Shown here in pieces: positions 6,053-11,825 of a DNA stretch of 11,825 nucleotides (its first letter is position 1; each line of letters begins with the position of its first letter). The notes beneath the pieces were generated by a model. It saw nothing but the letters and a program-made list of their open reading frames with translations, searched no databases and was not told the origin of the DNA. The stretch lies in the NCBI GenBank assembly GCA_964448935.1, contig CAYVBE010000137.1, positions 1-11,825 on the forward strand, given 5' to 3'. A program made the position numbers and the translations under genes. Origin of the DNA: CAYVBE01 sp964448935. Lineage in GTDB: Bacteria; Planctomycetota; Brocadiia; SM23-32.

Positions 6053-7021
6053 GTGGCGATCGAAATCGGTTTTGTCGGCACCGGAGGGATCACGAACCGG
6101 CACTTTTCCGCGCTGGAAGACATCCCGGAGGCCCGGGTGGTGGCCTGCATGGACGTTGACCCGGACCGCGCGGCCCGGGCCGCGGCGCGCTTTGCGGGCG
6201 CCGGCGCTTACACCGATCACCGCGAGATGCTGGACGCGCACGACCTGGACGCTGCTTACGTCTGCGTGCCTCCGCACGTCCACGGGCAGATCGAGCTGGA
6301 CCTGATCGAGCGCGGCATACCGTTTTTTTTGGAGAAGCCGCTGGCCAATGATCTGGAGACGGCGACGGGCGTTCTGGAGGCGCTGGAGGGCACCGGTCTG
6401 GTGACCTCCGTGGGCTACCAGATGCGCTACGCGCAGAACGTGAGCCGGCTGCACGACCTGCTGAGCCAGGCGCCGCCCGTCGTGGCCCGCGCCCTCTATG
6501 CCTGCGGCATACCGGGAGCGCCCTGGTGGCGGCGCAAGGAGCAGAGCGGCGGCCAGGTGGTCGAGCAGTCAACCCACCTCTACGATCTGGCGCGCTGCCT
6601 GTTCGGCGAGGTGGAGCAGGTCTATTGCACGTGCCGGCGGGATATCATCACGGATGAGGAGGACTACGACGTGGAGGACGCCAGCATCTGCTCCCTGCGT
6701 TTCGCGAGCGGACTGCTGTGCGAGGTCACCAGCACCTGCGCGGTCAGTCAGGGCGGGCTGTGGCTGGAATTCCTCACCCGCGCCGCGCGGGTGGAACTCG
6801 AAGGCCCTGCGCGCGAGCTGACGGTGACCACCGGCGAGGCCACGCACACCTATCGGCCCTCGGAAGACCTGGGCATGGCGGAAAACCGCGCCTTCATCAC
6901 CGCCGTGGCAGAGGGCGACAGCTCGGGCATCGAGAGCACCTATCAGGACGCTTACCGCACGCACGCCGTCACCTGCGCCGCCAACCGGTCCATGGATTCC
7001 GGAGAACCCGTTACCCTCTGA
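6053..7021 (+). CDS. Gfo/Idh/MocA-family NAD(P)-dependent oxidoreductase
   Basis: A 322-residue cytoplasmic oxidoreductase. The family oxidises or reduces sugars, inositols and sugar-derived compounds with NAD(P). The N-terminal Rossmann fold shows GTGGITNRH (9-17) and an acidic residue after the second strand (MDVDPD, 33-38), which favours NAD over NADP. The family EKP motif, with its catalytic-site Lys95, is at 94-96, followed by GYQMRY (121-126). The C-terminal sheet domain carries GGQVVEQSTHLYDL (166-179), where His175 matches the usual active-site His. The usual Asp before this His (GGxxxDxxxH) is replaced: the residue four before it is Glu171. GTG start with a good ribosome site. An eight-T run at 6323-6330 encodes Phe-Phe-Leu just before EKP. 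It has its own promoter, and a membrane protein gene follows 15 nt after the stop. The substrate is unknown. Confidence 0.92.
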   Translation: MAIEIGFVGTGGITNRHFSALEDIPEARVVACMDVDPDRAARAAARFAGAGAYTDHREMLDAHDLDAAYVCVPPHVHGQIELDLIERGIPFFLEKPLANDLETATGVLEALEGTGLVTSVGYQMRYAQNVSRLHDLLSQAPPVVARALYACGIPGAPWWRRKEQSGGQVVEQSTHLYDLARCLFGEVEQVYCTCRRDIITDEEDYDVEDASICSLRFASGLLCEVTSTCAVSQGGLWLEFLTRAARVELEGPARELTVTTGEATHTYRPSEDLGMAENRAFITAVAEGDSSGIESTYQDAYRTHAVTCAANRSMDSGEPVTL

Positions 7022-7036
7022 CACGCGCAAAACTCT

Positions 7037-7390
7037 ATGGGCAAACATTCCACAGAAGAGCGCTCCACCCGGGAGTGGGTCAAGGAGTATATCATCGGGT
7101 TGGGGCTCGGTGTCGGCGCCGCTCTCTACGGGGTTTACTCCCTGCTGGCGGGCAGCACCTACATGCCCGGCCTGCGGGGCGGCACCACCAGCGTGCACGG
7201 CTCGCACGGGGTGGGAGCGGCCATCATGTACGTGGCCGGCGGGCTGTTCCTGGTGTTTCGGTTTTTCCTGCAGCGACGCTGCCGGCTGGAGTCCACCCGC
7301 AGCCAGGTCTACCTGCTGGAGAACGCGCTGCTGGTGGTCTTCATCGGCTCGGCGTTCTACGTGCTGCTCAACGTCGGCACGGCGGGATAG
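7037..7390 (+). CDS. Small three-pass membrane protein, function unknown
   Basis: A 117-residue protein I cannot assign to a family. It has a charged N-terminus (1-16), a Gly-rich first helix (about 17-38, EYIIGLGLGVGAALYGVYSL), a loop with GLRGGTTSVHGSHGVG (45-60), a second helix (about 58-78) ending in FFLQRRCR, and a third helix (about 92-113). Basic residues after helix 2 suggest that the loop between helices 2 and 3 is cytoplasmic. The ATG is 15 nt after the oxidoreductase stop with no clear Shine-Dalgarno, so coupled translation is likely. It is last in the plus-strand unit, and its TAG is only 10 bp from the converging stop of the lipoprotein gene, with no terminator between them. Length, regular hydrophobic segments and a frame clean of stops support a real gene. 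Confidence 0.7.
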   Translation: MGKHSTEERSTREWVKEYIIGLGLGVGAALYGVYSLLAGSTYMPGLRGGTTSVHGSHGVGAAIMYVAGGLFLVFRFFLQRRCRLESTRSQVYLLENALLVVFIGSAFYVLLNVGTAG

Positions 7391-7400
7391 GGATTGGTCG

Positions 7401-8084
7401 CTATTCCTGTATGAGCCGCTTCAGGATGTCGTCCAGGGATTTTCCGGGCGCCGCTGCTTCCACCAATTCCCACCGCTGCCGGCCGCGTTCAGCGCTCTGG
7501 AGGGTGAATCGGAACCCCCGGCGGTAGAAGCGAATGCGCCCCTGACCGTCCACGATGAACAGCGCCGGCAGTGCCTCCGGCAGGTCGGCCCCCGCCGCGC
7601 GTCCGAGCCGGCGGATGGCGGAGCCGTTTTCGTCGAAATACATGGGCAGGTTCACGCCCAGTTGCTGCGCCGCCCCGACCGCCTGTCCGGAACCGGCGGG
7701 GCTGAAGGCTATGCTGAGCGCCCCCACGCCGTAGTTCTCATATCTGTTCTGCAGGTCGGCCACGTGGCGCAGCGCCATCCGACCGTTGACGCTCTGCGGA
7801 TGCCAGCCGACGATCACCGTGATGCGGAACCTCTGTGCGGGGCGCAGCTTCTGTTTACGGCCGGATGATGCCTTGACGTCCACCGCGGGGCAGACCTTTG
7901 CCTCGGCCGCACCGAAGTAACGCGCGCCCCCCGCCGCGTCGCGCGGCTGAAGCTGCTCCATCAGTTCCTCGGGACTTCCGGCCGGCTCCGGATCGGGCTG
8001 CTGCGGGGCGCGTTCCTCAACGGACGGACAGCCCGTCACAACCCCCAGCAATGCAACCAGAAACAGCAGTCTCCCGCGCACCAT
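7401..8084 (-). CDS. Redoxin-fold lipoprotein lacking the CxxC motif
   Basis: A 227-residue secreted lipoprotein. Residues 1-18 are a lipoprotein signal peptide with lipobox VTGC, so lipidation should occur on Cys19. A Pro/Glu-rich linker follows (about 20-40). The rest looks like a TlpA/ResA/AhpC-type thioredoxin fold: a strand ending in VIVGW, then helix, GVGALSIAF, VNLPMYFDENG, LPALFIVDGQGRIRF (172-186). The cis-Pro position is present (LPALFIVD). At the active site, where the family reads W-C-x-x-C, this protein reads W94-H-P-Q-S98, so both redox cysteines are missing. The only cysteine in the mature chain besides Cys19 is Cys65. ATG start with AAGGAG 5 nt upstream. It is last in the minus-strand operon, 14 nt after dTMP kinase. 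It may be a binding or structural protein rather than a thiol oxidoreductase. Confidence 0.82.
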   Translation of the reverse strand: MVRGRLLFLVALLGVVTGCPSVEERAPQQPDPEPAGSPEELMEQLQPRDAAGGARYFGAAEAKVCPAVDVKASSGRKQKLRPAQRFRITVIVGWHPQSVNGRMALRHVADLQNRYENYGVGALSIAFSPAGSGQAVGAAQQLGVNLPMYFDENGSAIRRLGRAAGADLPEALPALFIVDGQGRIRFYRRGFRFTLQSAERGRQRWELVEAAAPGKSLDDILKRLIQE

Positions 8085-8098
8085 AGCTTCTCCTTCCC

Positions 8099-8812
8099 CT
8101 ACTTCGGTTTCCGTTCTTTCAGAATCGGCTCCACGTGCTTCCATACCGCCCCGGCTATGCGCTGCGGCGGCAGCATCTTTCGGTCCTCGGTGCAGCATAC
8201 CTCGGCCCACGGTCCCGGCGTCAGCTCGGCCGCCTCTCGGTAGGCGCGGGCCGTTGCCTCCAGGTAGGCGGCGTCGCTCTCGTGGATGTCGTGCGCGCTG
8301 GGCAGGCGGGCGTCCGAACCGCGCCCCCGCATCAGTCCCGCCGCCACCGACGGCGGCACCCGCAGCAGCACCTGCAGGTCGGGCCGGGGCAGGCCGAACA
8401 CCTCGTATTCCATGCGGTCAATCCACGAGTAGAACTCCGCCCGCCCGGCCGCGTCCTCCACCTTGGCGCCCTGGTGGGCCATGTTGGCCGCCACGTAGCG
8501 GTTGCAGATCACCAGCTTTCCTTCGGCCAGCCAGCGGCGCAGCAGGTGGGCCGCCTCCCACCGGTCGCAGGCGTAGGGCAGGGCGGCCAGCCGCGGGTCC
8601 ACCTCGCCCGCGCTTTCGGCGAACTCGCCCCGCAGGTAGCGCCGGATGACGTCGCCGAAGAAGCCCTCCTCGTAGCGTGGGAAGGAGATGGTCTCCACCG
8701 CGTGGCCCGCCTCACGGGCGCGTGCGGCCAGCAGTTCGGTCTGGGTCGTCTTGCCGCTGCCGTCTATGCCGCACAGCGCCACCAGCTTCCCGTGTGTGTC
8801 ATCTCCGCTCAA
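8099..8812 (-). CDS. tmk: dTMP (thymidylate) kinase family protein
   Basis: A 237-residue cytoplasmic P-loop kinase resembling thymidylate kinase, which phosphorylates dTMP to dTDP in DNA precursor synthesis. Walker A is GIDGSGKTTQ (15-24). FPRYEEGFFGDVIRRYLRGE (44-63) matches the dTMP-binding segment; ACDRWE (81-86) follows; CNRYVAANMAHQGAK (103-117) matches the DRx catalytic-site segment. In that segment the usual Asp/Glu before Arg105 is Asn104. The Arg-containing MRGRGSDAR (161-169) fits the LID. It is slightly longer than the usual 205-215 residues. The start is TTG, overlapping the stop of the upstream gene in TTGA; GGGGGA lies 6 nt before it, and no ATG or GTG is available in frame before the P-loop. 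Coupled translation with the upstream gene is likely. A dTMP kinase relative with altered substrate is the alternative. Confidence 0.85.
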   Translation of the reverse strand: MSGDDTHGKLVALCGIDGSGKTTQTELLAARAREAGHAVETISFPRYEEGFFGDVIRRYLRGEFAESAGEVDPRLAALPYACDRWEAAHLLRRWLAEGKLVICNRYVAANMAHQGAKVEDAAGRAEFYSWIDRMEYEVFGLPRPDLQVLLRVPPSVAAGLMRGRGSDARLPSAHDIHESDAAYLEATARAYREAAELTPGPWAEVCCTEDRKMLPPQRIAGAVWKHVEPILKERKPK

Positions 8813-10098
8813 GCGCCTTCCCCCAGCTTGAAGATGCGCCGCGCGTTGTCCCTCAGCAGCATCCGTGCCAGCTCCACCGCGTCGTCCTCGGTGCCGTGCC
8901 CGGCCTGCACGAAATCACGCGCCAGCACGCGCGCCAGCGAGCGGCGATACATGTTGAACTTCGCCAGCCCGAACTCCAGCTTATACATGTCGCTGTAGTA
9001 TCCGAGGAGCTTGTTCTTGGGCACGCTCTGGATGCGGGCGGCCAGGTCGCGCTCGATCCAGGCCGGCACGTTCAGATACCACCAGTGCCCGCTCAGCACC
9101 ACGTTCTGCACGATCCAGCCGTAGGCCGCCAGCTCCTGCGCCTGGCTGTCGCTGAGCACCGACAGGCAGAAGGTCACCTCCGGGAATGCGTTCAAAAGGG
9201 GCAGCAGGCCGCGCAGCGTGTCGCCCGCCGCCGGCAGGTCCGTCCCCTGCGGCACGCCGTGGCGGTAGGCGTCCCGCACCACGCCGTACATGATCTGCAT
9301 CGGGATGGCGTCCTCCCGGCAGCAGCGGCACAGCTCGAACAGCACGCCGCTCTGCAGTATCTCCCGGTCCTCGCCCGGCGAGCCCTTCAGGGCGTTCTGC
9401 ACCGCCCGGTCGAAGTCGGCGTCGGAGACCTTATACGTGCGGAAGCCGGGCGGCAGGCTGATGGCCGCGCTCAGTGCGCCGTGCGCCCAGAAGTGCTCCA
9501 CCACCGCGCGGATGGCGTCCCGCAGGCTCTCCGCGCCGGACAGTGTCACCCCGCTCGCCCGCTCCAGCGCCCCCTGCACCTCGCTCTTGTGCAGGTCGAA
9601 CACCAGGCTGTCCGCCCGCAGCGAGGGCACGAAAAGGTCGCGGTTGACTTCCTCCAGCCCGTCGTTGAAGCTGTTGGTCAGGAAGACTTTCTCGATGCGC
9701 GACTTTTCCATCACCTGAGCCGCGCGGTCCGGCTCCCCGGCCGCTTCGCGGACGGCGTCGTCCAGCGCCTCCCAATTGTCCGGCGTGATGGCGTCGCCGT
9801 CGAAGTCGAACAGCTCCCGCGCCAGCTCCATCAGCCAGCCATGCTGCACGGTGTTGTCAATCGCGCCCATCGCTTCCAGCAGCTCCGGTATCATCTCCTC
9901 GTCGGGCCGGGCGGGCGCGATGACCGTTTCGTTCATGCCGGCGCTGTGGGCCAGTTCGGTGTAATAGTGGTAGCCCAGCAGATCCCTCAAGGACCCCGCC
10001 ACGGGCTCCGGGTGCGGCACGTGGCTGTGCACGTCCACGGCCACGATGTCCATGATCTCGTCGAGCAGTCGGTCCTGTAGTTCCTTCGAATCTGTCAC
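8809..10098 (-). CDS. UxaC-like amidohydrolase-superfamily protein (uronate isomerase relative)
   Basis: A 429-residue protein of the amidohydrolase superfamily, nearest in layout to uronate isomerase (UxaC), which interconverts glucuronate/galacturonate and fructuronate/tagaturonate. The HxH metal motif is DVHSH (22-26). LLGYHYYTELAHSAGM (40-55) corresponds to the UxaC segment with catalytic-site His44, and FLTNSFND (139-146) follows. The C-terminal SDMYKLEFGLAKFNMYRR (369-386) aligns with the strand-8 region, where UxaC reads D-S-R; here Asp370 is followed by Met-Tyr, so the substrate-binding Arg is absent. A shorter length than UxaC (about 470) and these changes argue for a different substrate. 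GTG start, with AAGGGA 7 nt upstream. It lies 28 nt after the PFL-family gene and overlaps tmk by 4 nt. No uronate reductase or dehydratase gene is nearby. Confidence 0.72.
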   Translation of the reverse strand: MTDSKELQDRLLDEIMDIVAVDVHSHVPHPEPVAGSLRDLLGYHYYTELAHSAGMNETVIAPARPDEEMIPELLEAMGAIDNTVQHGWLMELARELFDFDGDAITPDNWEALDDAVREAAGEPDRAAQVMEKSRIEKVFLTNSFNDGLEEVNRDLFVPSLRADSLVFDLHKSEVQGALERASGVTLSGAESLRDAIRAVVEHFWAHGALSAAISLPPGFRTYKVSDADFDRAVQNALKGSPGEDREILQSGVLFELCRCCREDAIPMQIMYGVVRDAYRHGVPQGTDLPAAGDTLRGLLPLLNAFPEVTFCLSVLSDSQAQELAAYGWIVQNVVLSGHWWYLNVPAWIERDLAARIQSVPKNKLLGYYSDMYKLEFGLAKFNMYRRSLARVLARDFVQAGHGTEDDAVELARMLLRDNARRIFKLGEGA

Positions 10099-10105
10099 TT
10101 TCGCG

Positions 10106-10111
10106 TCCCTT
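10106..10111 (-). promoter_or_regulatory. Ribosome binding site for the GTG-start UxaC-like gene
   Basis: AAGGGA on the minus strand is 7 nt from the GTG at 10098 and extends upstream as AAGAAGGGA. It supports the GTG start in the short gap after the PFL-family gene. Confidence 0.6.
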
Positions 10112-10126
10112 CTTTGCGGATGCGGT

Positions 10127-11500
10127 TCAGTTATTGAGCGATTGCAGCGGGGCGGGTATTCTGCCGCCGCGGCTCACGAATTCCGTCGCGCCGTCGGCCC
10201 CGCGGATGGGCAGCACCACGCTGCTGCCGAACAGGCCGCCGAACTCCACCGTCTCGCCCGCTTCCTTGCCCGGCACCGGGATTATCCGCACCGACGTGGT
10301 CTTGCGGTTCACCACGCCGATGCTCATCTCGTCGGCGATCAGCGCCGCTATGGTGTCCGCCGAGGTCGAGCCGGGCACGGCGATCATGTCCAGCCCCACC
10401 GAGCAGACGCTGGTCATGGCCTCCAGCTTCTCCAGGCTCAGGTCACCGTCCGCCGCCGCGGCGCTCAGGGCGGCGTCCTCGCTGACGGGTATGAAGGCCC
10501 CGCTGAGCCCGCCCACGGAGGACGATGCGAAAAGGCCGCCTTTCTTGACCGCGTCGTTCAGCAGGGCCACCGCCGCCGTCGAGCCGGGGCTTCCAATCCG
10601 CGCGATGCCCATGGCCTGCAGTATCTCGCCCACGCTGTCGCCCACGCGCGGCGTGGGGGCCAGCGACAGGTCAACGATGCCGAACTCCACGCCCAGCCGC
10701 GCGGCCACCTCGCGGCCGATCAGCTCTCCCACGCGCGTCACGCGGAAGGCGGTCTTCTTGATCTCCTCGGCCACCTCGCCCAGGTCAACCCCGTCGTTCT
10801 GGCGCACCAGGCGCTCCACCGCGCGCTTCACCACGCCCGGCCCGCTGACGCCGATGTTCACCACGCAGTCGGCCTCGCCGTAGCCCAGGTAGGCGCCGGC
10901 CATGAAGGGGTTGTCTTCCGGTATGTTGGCGAACACCGTCAGTTTGGCCGCGCCGAAGCCCGCCTGGTCGGCCGTTGCCTCGGCGGTCTGGAGGACCTTG
11001 CCCGCCATCAGGTTCACGGCGTCCATGTTGATGCCGGCCGCCGTGCTGGCCACGTTCACCGAGGCGCACAGGCGCTCCGTCTCGCTCAGCACGCGCGGTA
11101 TGGCCTCGATCAGTGCGCGGTCGCCCGGCGTGGTGCCCTTCTGTGCCAGGGCGGTAAAACCCCCCGCCAGGTCCACGCCCACCTCGGCGGCCGAGTCGTT
11201 CAGGGCGTGGCCGATCTGCACGAACGCCTCCGGCCCGCCGCCCGCACCCAGCGCGCTCACCGGGCTGAACGCCAGCCGCTTGTTGACCACCGGAATGCCG
11301 TAGCGGTGCTCGACCTCCCGGCAGACGCGCACCATGTCCGCCGCGCGGCTGCGTATCTTCTGGCCCGCCTTGCGGCAGACCCGGTCCGTGTCCGGGTCCG
11401 CGCAGTCCAGCAGGTTAATGCCCAGCGTCACGGTGCGGACGTCCAGGTTCTCCTCCTGGAACATCCGCAGGGTGGCCATTATGTCTTCCGTGCGCAGCAT
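10127..11500 (-). CDS. PFL family protein (DUF711/UPF0210)
   Basis: A 457-residue protein matching the widespread DUF711 (UPF0210) family, whose fold resembles pyruvate formate-lyase but whose function is not established. Recognisable stretches are EDIMATLRMF near the start (5-14), NKRLAFSPVS (74-83), GFTALAQKG (114-122), MDAVNLMA (159-166), the glycine-rich GVSGPGVVKRAVE (218-230) and SVGGLSGAFIPVSED. Length equals the family norm (about 450). I see no C-terminal glycyl-radical motif of the PFL type and no partner activase, so radical chemistry should not be assumed. The ATG has GAGGA 7 nt upstream. In many bacteria this gene follows a small ACT-domain gene (UPF0237); none is found in the 325 nt visible upstream. 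It begins a minus-strand operon with the UxaC-like gene, tmk and the lipoprotein gene. No convincing promoter was found. Confidence 0.9.
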   Translation of the reverse strand: MLRTEDIMATLRMFQEENLDVRTVTLGINLLDCADPDTDRVCRKAGQKIRSRAADMVRVCREVEHRYGIPVVNKRLAFSPVSALGAGGGPEAFVQIGHALNDSAAEVGVDLAGGFTALAQKGTTPGDRALIEAIPRVLSETERLCASVNVASTAAGINMDAVNLMAGKVLQTAEATADQAGFGAAKLTVFANIPEDNPFMAGAYLGYGEADCVVNIGVSGPGVVKRAVERLVRQNDGVDLGEVAEEIKKTAFRVTRVGELIGREVAARLGVEFGIVDLSLAPTPRVGDSVGEILQAMGIARIGSPGSTAAVALLNDAVKKGGLFASSSVGGLSGAFIPVSEDAALSAAAADGDLSLEKLEAMTSVCSVGLDMIAVPGSTSADTIAALIADEMSIGVVNRKTTSVRIIPVPGKEAGETVEFGGLFGSSVVLPIRGADGATEFVSRGGRIPAPLQSLNN

Positions 11501-11609
11501 GTTCGGGTCCTCATATCTGTGGCCTGCGGAACCTGCTTGTGCGACCTGAGCCCACCGTATAGCGGGGAATTCAAGCGCCGGGATCGCTCGTGCATCCCAC
11601 GTTTGAATC

Positions 11610-11636
11610 GCCCCCGTTGGGGGCTCTATCTTTTTT
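11610..11636 (+). terminator. Triloop hairpin followed by T-tract
   Basis: GCCCCC (11610-11615), loop GTT and GGGGGC (11619-11624) form a perfect 6-bp stem. TCTATC and then six Ts (11631-11636) follow. It resembles a plus-strand intrinsic terminator, but the T-tract is 6 nt from the stem and no plus-strand gene lies upstream in this window. It may instead be part of the repeat block. Confidence 0.4.
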
Positions 11637-11648
11637 CCTTGTCCCTTC

Positions 11649-11685
11649 CCCAGGGCTCCGGCGCCTTCGGCGCCTTCACCCTGGG
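11649..11685. repeat. Two-tier palindrome (REP-like)
   Basis: An outer stem CCCAGGG (11649-11655) with CCCTGGG (11679-11685) encloses a 4/4 internal loop and an inner stem GGCGCC (11660-11665) with GGCGCC (11669-11674) around a TTC triloop. All 13 pairs are perfect. Both strands could fold the same way. Size and shape fit a REP-type repeat. Confidence 0.7.
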
Positions 11686-11698
11686 CTAATCTTGAGAC

Positions 11699-11711
11699 GG
11701 CCCTTCGGGCC
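11699..11711. repeat. Short palindrome with TTC triloop
   Basis: GGCCC (11699-11703), TTC, GGGCC (11707-11711) form a perfect 5-bp stem. Its right arm runs straight into the 8-bp tandem repeat, whose first unit starts at 11710. Confidence 0.55.
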
Positions 11712-11765
11712 TGACAGCCTAACGGCCTAACGGCCTAACGGCCTGACGGCCTAACGGCCTGACGA
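11710..11765 (+). repeat. 8-bp tandem repeat, seven units
   Basis: Seven adjoining 8-bp units with consensus CCTAACGG: one CCTGACAG, three CCTAACGG, one CCTGACGG, one CCTAACGG and one CCTGACGA. Variation is mostly A/G at the fourth base, with different last bases at both ends. An inverted copy (CCGTTAG, 11802-11808) lies 36 nt downstream. Slippage could change copy number. Confidence 0.9.
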
Positions 11766-11807
11766 GTGGGCTACCGTTCTCAACGCTTTAGTGTCTCCAG
11801 TCCGTTA

Positions 11808-11824
11808 GCCCGCCGCAGGCGGGC
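11808..11824. repeat. Palindrome with GCA triloop at the window edge
   Basis: GCCCGCC (11808-11814), loop GCA and GGCGGGC (11818-11824) form a perfect 7-bp stem. It adjoins the inverted copy of the 8-bp unit (CCGTTAG, 11802-11808). It may be a repeat end or a terminator for a gene beyond the window. Confidence 0.65.
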
Positions 11825-11825
11825 G

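Larger units (their letters stand above)
11501..11825. other. Non-coding stretch rich in palindromes and short repeats
   Basis: This 325-nt stretch to the window edge has no credible gene. The first 109 nt (11501-11609) are the leader side of the PFL-family gene; a TATACG (11561-11556, minus strand) is the only -10-like string and has no -35. From 11610 on there are four GC-rich hairpins, each with a 3-nt loop, an 8-bp tandem repeat and an inverted copy of the repeat unit, listed separately. The overall look is of REP/BIME-type intergenic repeats. The block may continue past the window. Confidence 0.7.

Noticed and set aside
8677..10080. Long plus-strand open frame opposite the UxaC-like gene
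   Set aside because: His/Gln/Arg-rich antisense translation with no start signals; the minus strand has a coherent protein with metal-site motifs.
10127..11500. Glycyl-radical enzyme
   Set aside because: The family name suggests pyruvate formate-lyase, but I see no C-terminal glycyl-radical motif and no radical-SAM activase gene.
11550..11570. Promoter for the PFL-family operon (TATACG on the minus strand)
   Set aside because: Only four of six bases match the -10 consensus, and no -35 or extended TG is found at 15-18 nt spacing.
10046..11689. Long plus-strand open frame opposite the PFL-family gene
   Set aside because: It runs from one gene across another into the repeat block and has no recognisable domain. 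The minus-strand protein is a clear DUF711 member.
11710..11765. CRISPR array
   Set aside because: The units are only 8 bp and directly adjoining, with no spacers and no cas gene nearby.
1..11825. Defence island, prophage, toxin-antitoxin or biosynthetic cluster
   Set aside because: None of the ten genes belongs to such a system. Most are household or general metabolic families in ordinary operon arrangements.

Overview
The window is GC-rich (roughly 60-65% by eye), gene-dense bacterial chromosome with ten supported protein genes. There are no rRNA or tRNA genes, no CRISPR array, and no integrase, transposase or phage gene. Four of the ten genes start with GTG or TTG. The mix of a short CstA, a two-PDZ HtrA, an M42 peptidase, a Gfo/Idh/MocA oxidoreductase, a PFL-family (DUF711) protein and GC-rich triloop palindromes suggests an environmental, heterotrophic, non-model phylum such as Planctomycetota, Armatimonadota or a related candidate lineage. 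That placement is a low-confidence inference from gene content.

Layout. (1) 74-1798 (-): cstA peptide/pyruvate-type permease, with its own promoter. (2) 1974-2126 (+): a single-gene unit for a 50-residue one-pass membrane microprotein, divergent from cstA. It ends at a bidirectional terminator (2156-2192) shared with the convergent protease gene. (3) 2216-3706 (-): an HtrA/DegQ-type periplasmic protease with GTG start, strong Shine-Dalgarno and a leader hairpin. (4) 3950-7390 (+): a probable four-gene unit of M42 aminopeptidase, YggC-like P-loop kinase, Gfo/Idh/MocA oxidoreductase (with an extra internal promoter) and a small three-pass membrane protein. (5) 11500-7401 (-): a probable four-gene operon of PFL-family protein, UxaC-like amidohydrolase-superfamily protein, dTMP kinase and a redoxin-fold lipoprotein without the CxxC motif. 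It converges on group 4 with only 10 bp between stop codons. (6) 11501-11825: a non-coding stretch with four triloop palindromes, an 8-bp tandem repeat and an inverted copy of the repeat unit.

How the genes fit together. Permease, protease and aminopeptidase point to peptide uptake and protein turnover. The kinase and oxidoreductase, and separately the UxaC-like protein, point to small-molecule (probably sugar or sugar-acid) metabolism. No pathway can be fixed from this window alone. I did not find a clear new multi-gene system. The items most worth a second look are the CxxC-less redoxin lipoprotein, the kinase with a CoaA-like N-terminus and YggC-like core, the UxaC-like protein with an altered metal-site neighbourhood, the isolated microprotein gene, and the palindrome/8-bp repeat block at the right edge.
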